Positions 23,805 to 36,480 of a stretch of 64,000 nucleotides of DNA are shown in pieces (the stretch's first letter is position 1; every line of letters starts with the position of its first letter). The DNA comes from Arbacia lixula (taxonomy: Eukaryota > Echinodermata > Echinoidea > Arbacioida > Arbaciidae). A program made the position numbers and the translations under genes. The notes beneath the pieces were generated by a model. The model searched no databases, was not told where the DNA came from, and saw only the letters and a program-made list of their open reading frames with translations. Where the stretch lies: the NCBI GenBank assembly GCA_963669155.1, contig OZ022589.1, positions 15,200,272 to 15,264,271 on the forward strand, written 5' to 3'.

Positions 23805-24266
23805 TAAAAGGAAAGTTCACCATGAAGTTAAGTTGATTTTTATGATAGCAGAACTATAAGAAAATCATATGAATCAAAGATTTACAAAAAATCATTCAAA
23901 GGATGAGACGGTTATGATTTTTGCAAGTTTTATCTTTTGTGACTTTCCGTGAGAGTTGCTCTCCCCTTATGTTGTGTACTATTTTTTCTTAAAATGTCAG
24001 TTTTTTTTTCACAAGGACTCATACAAATTGGACTGTGTATTTGATATATAATAAGACACATGATTCCACACACAAACCTCCAGTCCTTAATTGGAAAAAC
24101 AGAAGAGAACAATAATTCTGGAGTCATACAGCATACAACACATGGAAGAGCAACTCGCAAGTGACGTCAAAAAATCACAAAATTAACATGTCATAACTTT
24201 CTTATCATTTTACTGATTTTCACGAGTATGCTTTGTTCATGTCTCTGCTTTGAGAAAAACCAATCT
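23805..24266. mobile_element. Foldback element, copy 3 (decayed right end)
   Basis: Left part: AAAAGGAAAGTTCACCATGA, CAAAGGATGAGACGGTTATG and AGAGTTGCTCTCCCC. Right part: GAAGAGCAACTCGCAAGTGA, TGACGTCA at 24162-24169, CATAACTTTCTTATC and ACTGATTTTCACGAG. These match copies 1 and 2 in order. The terminal bases on the right are eroded (CTAGAAAGGTAAAGG). Confidence 0.82.
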
Positions 24267-24781
24267 AGAAAGGTAAAGGCTAGTGGTGATATAGATTTCA
24301 GGATTCGAAATTAAAGCAGAAAAATGTTCTTCTGCCACCACATAGTGGAATGATGTTAATGATTAGTTTAAACAAACTGTTTTCCTAAAAAGATTTAAAC
24401 GTAGTTTTAAAGCATTTCTATTAAAAAAGTGCAATTGTCTATTGCTGATAATATCACATGATACAAGGTGCATATGCATGTATATTTGTGTGTTTGTGTG
24501 TGTTTTATGCGGTTGTAGTTTTTGACTTGTACACTATATTGTTATTTTCGTTACTCAGACGTTGTATTATAATGTACCATTATACCTTTAAATGTAATGT
24601 ATGTTCGTAATATTGTTTAAAGGTACCTCCTGCTCACCCAAGCCTTGTGCTTTTCTTTGGAGACGTCCGTCACCTGTGATGTTTCTCAAATGTATTATTT
24701 TGTATTTTGATATGTTTTACTTTGATGAAAAATAAGATTGTACTGTATTGATTTGAATGTGCAATCCTCGTTTCATATCAG
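24267..24781. other. AT-rich unique sequence
   Basis: Contains a short TGTGTTTGTGTGTGTT stretch near 24487. No gene seen. Confidence 0.5.
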
Positions 24782-24801
24782 GAGTCACCTCGAGGTGACT
24801 C
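24782..24801. repeat. Perfect 20-bp palindrome
   Basis: GAGTCACCTC is followed directly by its exact reverse complement GAGGTGACTC. It sits at the border between AT-rich sequence and a GC-balanced island. Confidence 0.9.
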
Positions 24802-25203
24802 GGAACAGAGATGGCGGTAGAACGGTCATGCCATGGTTCCGGGTCCCGTAACCCGTACCACTACTATTCCGTTCCTCAACTGGAGGCAAATCGAAATAGA
24901 AGTAGAAAAACTCGATTGCATTCGACTCTGAGCGCGTTTCACCCCCGCTCATCTGTCTGCATCAAATACGCCCATAGCGGCTTGAAATCAATCATAGCCG
25001 CTTGTCCTATCACGTACAAAATGACACGGGTGATGCCAGTGTTGGCTTCCTTTTTTGCTCCTCATGCCAATAACCGCGTGATAAATTGGTCATGTATCAT
25101 CTCTTCACCCTGGCTATTCACGATGGATGGAGAGATATCGTCGCGATCCAGGCTTTGGTTTAGGGATTGTGACGAGAATACCGTGACACTGTCATCTTCT
25201 TAA
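24802..25203 (+). other. GC-balanced island with a 130-codon ATG frame
   Basis: The plus frame 24811-25203 opens with ATG just after the palindrome and is not simple sequence. I recognise no domain, and no splice sites stand out. It could be a small unknown coding exon, a non-coding conserved element or chance. Confidence 0.2.
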
Positions 25204-28200
25204 ATATTTCGTTTCCGTCAGATAAGCCGCGAATTTTTAGAAGATACGCGCATCACCTTTGCAGAAGTCAATCCAGTCGTGAATTCAGCAGAAATGGACG
25301 TTCCCTTTGCAAATTTTCTTTCTGCTTATGCATTCTACAGCGCCTCAAAATCAGCTGTAAAACCATATGTCAAAATTATACACACACACACACACACGCA
25401 CACACACGTACACACACATACAAACGCAGGTGTCGTCTGTTAGCAAACGCATTTTAACCGTACGAAAGTAACAAGTCTGTAAGAAAACTCATACGCGGGC
25501 AATTATGCAATGTTTTCCCACCTTGATTTCAATAAGGCCACAAACCGTGCCAACGTTTCCTAGAAAAGAGCTGACAAACAAAAACGGGTATAAGTATAAG
25601 ACTACTTGCTCATTAGTTACGTAATACTCCATACATATTCACAATTATTACTAGTATCTTCTGGATATGCTTATGAAAGACACTTGTTATTCTCTTCCTC
25701 TCCAGACAAACGATCATGCAACCTTGTTAAATTGCAATCGGGATTGCCTTTTGAAATATAAAAGTTACGCCATTTTACTTTAATGGGGCAGCATGGCGCA
25801 CGTTATACAAACAGGGGTTTGTTATGGAAGGGCATGAAGCAACTTTCTTTATTTTAACCATGCTCCGTGCCGCTGAAAAGTTGTGTGTTCTCAACAGGTG
25901 CTGTTCAAGTGTTTGAACAATTATGAACATGATTGTGTGGCAACGGATTCTCAGAGAGAACAAAAGAAATGTCTCATTTCGTTTGTTTCGTTCTGTTTAT
26001 GGAATTTATAATTCCACGAGCATAACAGGTATCAGCGAACACAGATAAACAAGTTTTTCAAGTTAAGTATCTCCATTGCACGCAAACATACACAAACACC
26101 GTTAATGATTGCACATAGCTTAATATATCATTTTGACAACGGTGGAATCCCAAAAAATGCACAAGTTGTAGGAAAGTGAAGAAATTAGTCAATTTCGTAA
26201 GAAATATTAATATCTTATGTCCGATTGTTTTTAATGATTCCGCATTACTTTTCGAAACAAAAAGCAGAGTAAAGGATTTATCATAATCTTCCCTCAACCT
26301 CCTTGTACTTTGCAACAACAAAAATGTCAAAAACAAATCTTCTAGAGAAAATTGGGCAATTCAATAAATTTATTTTCAAGTTGACAACAGCTAAATGTCG
26401 GCCCCGCGCATGGTACATCAAAACATTGTCATGATTATGGAATGCTTTTGACATTCATGAGCACGCTTTAGTATCGATACAGATGTTTGAATGTATTATG
26501 CTCGAGTTTCCTCTCCTTCCTAACACCTCCCTGATACAACCTACTCCTTGTATGATCATTCGATACTCGTAGAATGTGCACACAGCTATGGTCATTATCC
26601 TCATTCACAATAATGCCTTCGATTGCCTCTCTCGGTGAGCACGGAGTAAAACGGCCACGATGAACGTCATGGGCCTTAATCCTCGGGGGTGAAGATAGCG
26701 TCGGGGAAATATTTAGGTTTACCACATCTCCCGTTGCCATAGTTATGCGGAATTTCCGTCTGTGTCATTTTCCGATGAAATATATATACTTTTCCTTCCT
26801 TGTACTTATCAGTGTAATGGCAGCTGCGCCACTGTTTACCGTTAGGATTGAAATTAAGCTAATTCATGATTCTTGGTCAGATCCACTGGGAACACAAACA
26901 AAAGTATGACTTGATGCGCTGTTGCTTTAAATGATATGTTCCGCACTTATCGGCGTTGTAATTATACGCTACACGTCCCACTTTCCTGTCTTTTTATGAA
27001 CGACTACTTCGCTGTTACCCTTCCCCTCGCCCAGCCCCGAGTATCGCCCCGGGGCTAGGAGCCAAAAGTGGCGACGGAGTTCCTATTATGGTAATAAAGC
27101 GTGTCATGCCCATTGCAAGTACCCCGGAATGACGATTCTCGCATCACCTTTCGCGCGGGAAAGGGGAGGACCGTAAGTAATTCATTGAACTCGGTGAAAA
27201 CGGAACGGTTGTAGAACACTCTACGCTCTCTCAACTTTATCAACGTGTAATCTCTAATGTCGTCGTATCCCACTGTATTCCTCGTCTTCCCTTTCTGTCG
27301 CCACTTTGAGCCACTTTTTCACCACCACCACGGCGGATACGGTTTGCACCCACAAAGCCGTAGCCATTAACCAAAATTCCCGAGACGGTAGACTAGGTGT
27401 TTTTTTTTATATGTAGTGTACATGCTTCCTACCTGGTATATCATGCTGTAGTCTTACAAATCATACTCCTGTTGTGAAACAGAGTACATACGTGAATACA
27501 TGATCAGCTCACATCGATAATATCTTTAGCATTTTTGACAAAAGTATTTATTTTAGTTAGAAATAACGAGCATGGGTTCTATAGGGGTCTCTTTCCAAGT
27601 CTGGATTAGTATTTCTTTATCTGGTTAAAAACAAAAAACAATATTTATCATTATCATGTCTATATATATAATCGTGCAACTGATACATACTAACTAGAAA
27701 TTAGCAATTCGTCACCTTACAAACAAATATGAATAATAATCACTTATCTTATTTCATTGTTTGCACATGCCACATACCACACATAAATATCGTGTATTTT
27801 GAATAAAGAGAGTACACATGTACGGACCAGATAACTATATGCAATGTATTTATAAATATGCTAGTGAGTTATTGAGACCTACATTGGATATTTGGATATG
27901 ACATTGTACATCGCCACACTTCTCTTTCTTACTCTTGTTATGCTTAATGGGTACACGCCTACAATTTCTTTTGCCCCAGAAATTCCCTTTACTAAAACAT
28001 AACAAAATGTTATGAAATTAAGTCTTTTTTTAGATGTAATAAACTCGTCTACAGTATGTTGAATTGCCCCTTTCAAACAAGGTACGCCTGTGTATGTATG
28101 TACAAGCGGGAGATATGAAATTAAATGTATGATAATTTGGTTTAATCATTACACCATATATATTTAGCACAAGCATACCGACGTACTACGTACACATATC

Positions 28201-31200
28201 ATCCTTCCCCTTTTCCGCTAGTGCAACTATGCAATGTCGGTGATAAAATCCAGGCACAACATCACAATGTGTCTGTTCGAACGAGGTAACGTAGGCGTTG
28301 CATTATAAGTGTATCTGAATACAAATGCGATAAACGTCCATAATGGTTTCAAAAGATGTTGAGATACCCATTTTCCTCCTTGCTTATAACGCTCCGGAGA
28401 CAACTCCATCGCGCTATCGCAACAAGATGTGAATACACTAGCATTTATTGTCACGGGCATGGGGAGGCATTAGAGTATACGCCGACGCAGAACACAATCG
28501 CTGTTTAGGTAGATGCATCCCATATATGTACACATTGTAAATCTTAGGACATTGACGTTTGTAACAAAACAAAACATGAGCTGTCAATGATGCTGCTCTA
28601 TCACATTAATGACGTTGATTCATTAGGGATAAAATGATGCGATGTAATGTTTGACGGATGATAATGCGTCAATGAATCGCGTATGTTCATCCGGTTTAAT
28701 GTATGAATATAATTCCAGCGTATACTGTGCGTAACCTATCTAGTCCTCTCTCTTCCTCTAATCACACGAACACCCACGTAATCTTACATGTTATTTTGTT
28801 CCTTCGTGTGAAAAATTTGTTGATCTAAAGAACATGCCGACAATGCAACGATGTCCACACGACACTCGGAGTTGCGCGATCAAATAACTTTACGTCGATT
28901 TTTAGTACAAAAACCGATTGACTACCGGGGCATGTAACGCGATAATTATTTTAGGATGGACATGGTGGAAGCAATTTGAATTAGTACTGTCTAATCAAAA
29001 AGGGTAAACAGCTTTCAACAACCAGCTCAATGATCTTGTCAACGGTATGTGGATCACGAAGTATCTTTGCGGAATTAAACATATATACACCTCTTGAATT
29101 ATTTGGCGAGGTCAGTGAAATATATAGGCCCCGTGTGGTTCCTTCAATAGTCTTAATATTTCCTTTGTGGCTACTCACATCCGGAAATACCGCTACTGGA
29201 ATCAGGTCACGCTCACAGAGTCAACAGAAAACTCTTGTGTCAATGTATGCTACATATACAACAGTGTCCCATACTCCTATTTAACTCGTAATATGCCGTT
29301 GATAAGTTTATGCACAGGTAAAACACGTGCATTCCAGACACTCGCAGATTCGTTTTAAGTTGAGAGATGCGTTCGTGTTGATTACTCTGTCTGTAAATCA
29401 ACATGCATCCTGCACTTTGCGATGTTTGGAGTCGCCAACCATGTTGTGACTTCCGAAACATTGCTTCCCTCCTTTGGCAACATTCGTTTTATCTGCTGTC
29501 TTTGAATAATGAGTATAAAGTGTATGCACACCACGTATCGCCTTGAGCGACGGGCGCCCTTGGATCGATCCACCTGAACCATGCAGTCATTAAGGTCAGA
29601 AGGTGAGAACAAGTCCGCTACTTCAGTCAGTCAGGCGCGTCATGCGCACATCGAAAGCGTTTACGGGTCTTAATCCTGCTAATTGAAGCAAGCGCATTCA
29701 TGGCATGTTGTACGGAAACAATCGGGGCAGGGAGGTGGAATAGCATGTAGGAAGGCAGATTACTGTAGCTCCGTATCTTTCTGCCTGATCTGATGCGGTG
29801 AGTGCGCAATGCCGTGCGCGTATCAGTGACTCCATGAACGGATCCGTACAGGTATCCATAAGTTCTTTTAATGACTAAACAGTTATACACATATAGGTCA
29901 GGTAGTCGAAACAGTCTCTAAAAGAATTATTGGTAAAGTAATGTGGTCATATTCATTGCTATGCATGTTTCACAGGATTATGCAGTTCACCGGTCCGACA
30001 TACGGTAGTCTACATAGCGGGCAAATGTCGCGCAACCATATTGAAGATCTCCGTTATGACCATCGGGTTTTGCTCTACCCACATAGTTTAAAACCAGTTG
30101 TCTTGACTCCGTTCCTCTATACCAACATTAATACAGAAGAGATTTGCAATTATATGAAAGAAACTCACATGAATCAACAGATCGATATGATTTTTGTAAA
30201 AAAAAAGTTCTAACATCAAGGTGGGCAAACAGTTGGGAATTAGTTGCATACATCTTCCCGACGTCATCGTGGAGAAGGCAGATTATTCAGAGAGGGGGAC
30301 TATTGGATGGAGGTGGGGGAAGGGGTCGGGGTTTAGATGGACAATGAAGAAGGAGGGGGCGTGTATTTTAAGACTGTTTTGGCGTATTATGACATTTTCC
30401 GCATCTTCTGTTTCATCGGGCGAAGTATAGCGATGGGGGTCCGTACTGTTTACCTCTGGTGCACAGCTCGGGGATGTCTGGCTGAATGAATGAATACATT
30501 GAATGGTAGGGTGAACTGGATGAATAAAACGGAGAAGATAGGCGGAAGAGTGCTCGGGGGTTCACCACGTGATCATCGCTGTCCTCCCAAGACCTTTCCC
30601 CACATCCATTTTACAAACCGCACGGCCATACCAGATGTTGTTCAAGTAATGTGTCAATACTGTTTCTAGATCGCATGACTCTAGATTGTCCTTAGTAGTG
30701 CTTTCATATGATTTTATGAGGTTGAGTAAATGCCATCCTATCACAAGAGCACTATGTCTTATTTTCACTGGAAACATACAATCTTCACAAAAAACTACGC
30801 CTTGTTGCTCACTGTTTGAATCGCAGACTTCACAAATTAATCCTATTTGGTTTTAGAGTGTTTCATAAAAAAATATAATGTGGTATTGTTTACAAAAAGA
30901 GAAACACTACCCTCAATCAAATGAATGCGATTCAACAACGGCTATCCCATTTTATTCCATGTAGGTTGGCATGCCGTACGACCCCATTCATAACGAGCGT
31001 CATGCAATCAAATTGTATAAAACAACTAGCCTACTTATTTTTTGATACTTATTCTTTAAATCAAGCCACATTAACAATCCACTATTCTTTAAGCATTGTT
31101 CTGAAAGTAATGTTTTTTTTCTCAATGAAGGTATTACCCTCGTGTATGACCGTGTCTGATAGAAATGAGTACTAAATCAATGTAGCTTAGCTTTGAGTTG

Positions 31201-32248
31201 CATGTTGTGTAATGGAAACCCAAACCGCGCCAACAAGTTGTGTCGGCCGCCATTTGTACGTCAATTACGGGTTTGAGTTCGAATGCTTTGCAACTATAAA
31301 GCCCAAAATGGATTTTTCTAAATCGGATATAGCGGTGCAATCCACCAATACTGACGCTACTACTGCGTGGCTTCTAAAGCGGGTACCGCCGAATGTGATC
31401 GGATTATTTTCAAGACTGTCGGCGGACTGACCGTTATCCATCACTCTCCTCGGGAGGCACGTCTTGTGCCCAGTTGAGGGATCATCCAGATCCAATCCAG
31501 ACACCTTTGGCCACGAAGTGATGCTATATTCCTCCCACTTAATCCGCTAGGCATCTTTACCCGATGCCGCATAGACTCAAGTCACTCAATACACGGCGGT
31601 TTCCTATAAGTACGACACCGTTTATGCAATGACCTTGGCTAGGTATCCATCTTTCATCTTCTTTGAGTGCTCGGTAACCATTAAACTTTCACTTGAGTAT
31701 GTTAAAATAGGCCGTCAGGGGTCTGCTTCTCCATTGCGAAGGTGCGAACCGTACCTAGTGCATCGTGCTGACATGTGTTTTAGTGAGGTGACTTTCGAGG
31801 AGTATTCCTAATACCGGCTTGACATTTCAACACTCCTACCAGACTACTACCATGACTACGACTGTCAAATGGGGACGATACAAGGCGCGAAAACACGGAG
31901 TTTTGCCGCGAAAACTTCGCCTGTGCGCTGACTCCGTATCAATCAACAAGGAGCGCGCGTGCGTCTCTGCATGAGAGAGAGGATAATTTCAATGTATTTT
32001 GCTTCTCCAAAGTGAAATAGGAGACGAGTGGTCACCGTTTTTCTTCGGCTAAATTTAACCAGGAGAGGGAATAACGGGAAAGGTCAAAGGTGATTTCCGT
32101 CGTAAAATTCGTGTCGTTAGCCGTGTGACAGCATTAACTGGCGCTGCGTGTTTTGAAGCCAGATGGATACAGAACAAAATGTATACATTGAGAAGCGGAG
32201 GTATGTTTATGTCAGGAGATAGAGGGAAAGAAGAAGACAGTAAAAAGA
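25204..32248. other. Seven-kilobase gene-poor tract
   Basis: An interrupted (CA)n lies at about 25379-25420. Base-balanced islands at 26500-26750, 27000-27380, 29030-29890 and 31200-31560 have short open frames on both strands, with no domain I recognise. A small GC hairpin (AGCCCCG...CGGGGCT) lies at 27033-27056. The rest is AT-rich and unique. Confidence 0.45.
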
Positions 32249-32265
32249 GAGAGAGAAAAAAAAAA

Positions 32266-32315
<50 letters not shown>

Positions 32316-32437
32316 CGAGAGGATGCGAAAGGCGTTTAATACAGAGAGAAAGTGCACGATTCACTATTAAGTTGTTTATGCTCCTTAAAAACAGTGTTAC
32401 GACAAAAGGAAAATAAAGAGTGAAACAAATCTCAGAC

Positions 32438-32508
<71 letters not shown>

Positions 32509-32516
32509 GAGAGAGA
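32249..32516 (+). repeat. Two GA arrays with a G11 run
   Basis: GA/AAAG repeats at 32249-32302 run into G11 (32303-32313). A second GA array with GATA interruptions covers about 32438-32516. Arg/Glu and Ser/Leu frames over them are artefacts. Confidence 0.93.
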
Positions 32517-34850
32517 ATGGGGAAAAGGGAGGCGTTGAAGTGTTTTTCAGTATGTTATCTCCATTTATCACTCCTTTATCATGTTTGTCAAATCTTCTGA
32601 CGCCATATCCAATGCCATTCAATCTCATTATTCAGAACGAAATGTCTTGCTTTAAAATGCACTGATTCGAACATTACAAGTCACCGCAACACTTGACATT
32701 TAACATCTTCACAGACAAAGAAAACCCGTCCACACCCATTACCTTACTAATGCTGGTACCGGCGATGTGTTTGTGGAATTTCTTGCCCAGGTACGCCCGG
32801 AAGCTAGCGTCAGTCCCATAATATTGTTCTTGTCAAATTTGATAGAAGATTCAAAATTGCAAAAATTCGATACCAGTTGACAAACAAGGTACAATCAATA
32901 TCGCTTCGCCGGTCGTCACCTTCGACAGAATGCTGCAAATTTCTTTACAAGCGCGTCTTCCATATGTGTGTCGTCATGAATGCATAACCAGACCCGTCTA
33001 CTTGATAGACGGGATGGACAGATGTACCTTTCGTATTAATGTGGGAGACATTATTGTACCAATAATATTTTTTTTTATGAAGATTATCAATTTTTTTTTC
33101 ATAATCTATTGTTAACGTTTTGATAACATGTATAACGTACATCTTGTTCTGTCAGATACTGTATAGATTCATTGAATCAATACATTTACTTCAGTGATGT
33201 CCCTCCTAAAAGGATGTTTGTGGTTGTTTCCCCCTTTATGTTACATGGACGCGGCTAAGTAAAGACCTTCATGGGGGCGTAGGATGTACCACCCGTCTGT
33301 ATGTATGGCAATGCCAATAGTTCAACCTCCCTGGACTCAATTATCGTATCGCGTATGCATTTTGATCCAATAACTGGGTATTTTCTCCCTCAAAGTGCAA
33401 ACGGTAACTCGAACCGGACCATTGGCGGGAGTTTAATGGGTCCTTCGCGCCATATTCATCGCATTCACCCCGCACAAGACGTCCGAATTGCGATCGAAAG
33501 TGGACGATAACATTTCAAGAGGAGCCTTTTCCTGGTATCGAAGGTGAATCGCTGAATCCTTTTTTTTTCTGAAGAAAGCAATACATATTCACCCGCTGTA
33601 ATTTTAGTCATAGTCATGATAGCGGGTGGGATCGATTACATCATTGGATTTTTGTCTGTGTGAAAAAGAACGGAATTGTACGTGTAATAAGCACAGCGTA
33701 TTTTAGGAACGTAATTGCATTATATTAATGAACATGATCATGGAAGTCGAATCTGTGTCTTAATGTGTACAATAATGATAACACTATATGATACTGCGAT
33801 TATAACCTCATCACATTGTCCAATGCTAACATATATTGATTGAACCATGCAAACTATTACAAGGCGACCGATGTACATAGGTGAAAGTTTAGAGGGGGGT
33901 ACCAGGTGGGGGGTTCTGAACGACCCTGATGAAAACTTTCTCTATACGGATCCACAGGACTTAAACGGATCTTGCGCCTCCATTTCAAACTGGCTATCGT
34001 CCCATTGACTCTTCGCCAAAGCACTTTTCACGGTGTCCCTAATTTCCCTGCCGTTATTTTCACAATCGACTCGAACGCATTACCTTTCGCCGCAACCTGA
34101 AAGGTGAATCGCCTTGAACGAGGAACAAGCACTCGCTGGAGTCTCACATGGGGTCGTGTAGCTGCAATGCGCCGCGGCATCACTTCGATGATTATACATT
34201 TGGAAGTTAATCTAAGGGATTGGGTTTATGACTTGTACATTTGTCTTCCCGATCCCCAAGTCGGGCAGGCGTTTTCCAATGCTTTTAAGGGATTATGTGA
34301 CAAGACTTTATATCATGGCGCAATATATTTCGAGGCCTCATGCAAATGCTGACTTGTTAGGATCTAGGGCATTGCGCGCGCGGTTCGGAAAATGAGGCGA
34401 CGAATGTGATCGGCACTTCTGCTAACTTTCATCATCCCGTGAAATCTGGAATAAATGTTTAAGTAAAATATGTCACGTCTGGTTTGACAGATTGAGCGAT
34501 ACTAACTCACTTAATTCTGACCTTCTGCAATGATCAAACGCTCTCTAAAGCAACGACATACAGCGTAAAGGGACATTAGAACCTAATGAACATCAATCAC
34601 CAGTTTGGAAATAAATTTCTGGTAATGCCTTCAATGTATATTCGCACCCTTGATTTAAATATAATACGTCACAAAAATGTATGATCGACGTAGAAGGAAG
34701 TAAACCATAAAGCATGTGCATTAAACATGATAAAACAACCCGTTTACTTGTTTGCCTGCTTTCTTAACCGTTTCTTTTGAGGACATGCCCTACAGTTCTT
34801 ATTTCATATGCGCAGGTTTCCATTATTTAGTGACGTTAAGTTGGATGTGA
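32517..34850. other. Unique sequence with two base-balanced islands
   Basis: An ATG frame of 69 codons (33301-33510, plus) and another of 82 (34104-34352, plus) lie in unique, balanced sequence. GGTGAATCGC recurs at 33544 and 34104. No domain recognised. Confidence 0.4.
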
Positions 34851-34859
34851 TGAGAGAGA

Positions 34860-34901
<42 letters not shown>

Positions 34902-35102
34902 AAGAGAGACCAGAACGTGAGAAAGAACATGAAGAAGGGAGAAAGAACAAATAGAGAAGGGTAGAGACATCTATACAAAAATATATTCGCAGAGACAAAG
35001 ATGAATAAAGAGTGATACATAGGTACATAGGTCATGTAGGTAGGTAGAGGGGCAGAGAGAGAGAGAGAGAGAGAGAGAAAGAAAGAAAGAGAGAAAGAGA
35101 GA
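34851..35102 (+). repeat. GA microsatellites
   Basis: GA-rich tracts at 34851-34910 and 35047-35102 are separated by purine-rich sequence. Confidence 0.9.
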
Positions 35103-36040
35103 AGTGATATAGATAGCCATGTAGTATGCTTCTATAGAGATATGGCACACAACAAGGGAGGGAGCTCGACCAATCACATCGATTGAATGTGATCACGCCC
35201 ACGTGTACATTCCTAGCCAGTCATTATTTATTCATGTTTATACGTGTGATGAAAGATCATAATGGACATGTCAGACCCCGGATCTATTTTCGAATCTCTC
35301 CTCGCATGTGATCAGTCACAATATATTCTCGGAGGCAGCTGTACTTTTACGTGTAATTGATTTCATTTGGAGAGGCGGAAAAATAATCACTGCTTCCTAA
35401 TATGGAACGAGCTGGACAGATATCGACCTACATGCTTGTGCTGGGTTTCCTCGAAATTCATGACAATCGTGTAAAAAAAAAGTGTCTTATCTCTAGGGGG
35501 GCCATTTTGAAAGAAACTCAAATCGAAAACTGTTTTTCCTAAGGTATTGTGAAGCCAGCTGAAGTAAAAAAAAAAAGGCGCCAGTAGGTCAACACCAATT
35601 ATCATGATTATGACCGTGGGGGACTTAAATCTGAGCCTAAGTCAAAACGTCAGAGTTAGTGTTTAGTATTCACCTCTGTTTTAAAGTCCGTGCTCATGGC
35701 TAATACCGGAAATAGCTTATCATGTACACAAAAATGTCTTCATGAAAATGATACAGCATAATTTTGATGGAGTGATGTTACGTACACCACCAGTGCTAAT
35801 GATTGATAAGCTTATGTAATCATATTAGTTATTTCTGACTTTAATCTGATACCGTTCTGGTAACGAAAAGTTGTCGTGACACTCGATCCTAACCGTTGCT
35901 TTACAGGTGAATCACATTAATGTGTTTGCATGTTTAAATGCAGGGCCTAATTTGCATCTGGGGGATGCATCGAAACGTGACATTAGTTTTGGCATACGCC
36001 GTGTCATAATTCATATCTCATGTTGTTTACCGTTATGCGC
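35103..36040. other. AT-rich unique sequence
   Basis: Short A-runs (A9 near 35473, A12 near 35566). No gene seen. Confidence 0.5.
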
Positions 36041-36480
36041 GCAGTATTTTGATTAGCACACGACCAAATCATACGCATTCCCTACCCTTATCCTTGTCCA
36101 TAACTCTCCGCAGCTTCAACCGTCTCCTCCTCTCTTTCTCTTCCTCTCCCTCGCTACCCTTTCCAGTTCCTACATTTCACATTCTTCGTTCTCTCCTCGT
36201 CTTTTTAGGTTTGGTTTTCATTCTAGTTTCTCATTTTCCCTCCACCTTGCACTCTTCTCTTTCCGTCCAATCTCTATCTCCGTCCATCTCTATCACCCTC
36301 TCTCTGCTTACACCTCCCTGTATCCCTACCGTGCACCCCTCCTCTCTCTCTTTCTTTCTCTCTCTGTCTCTTTACCCCTTCCACTTAACTGTACGCCCTG
36401 TCTCACTCCCTCCCTTGTGTCTATCTTTACATGTCCTATGTCGTCGTCCATCTCAACAAAAACATGCTCACGTTCCTGCT
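36041..36480 (+). repeat. Pyrimidine-rich tract
   Basis: CT-rich on plus, with short CTCTCT runs at 36339-36370. The 188-codon frame 36049-36615 is long because of this composition, and Ser/Leu dominate it. Confidence 0.7.

Noticed and set aside
33301..33510. 69-codon ATG frame in balanced sequence
   Set aside because: Reads plausibly as protein but is too short to separate from chance, with no clear splice sites or domain.
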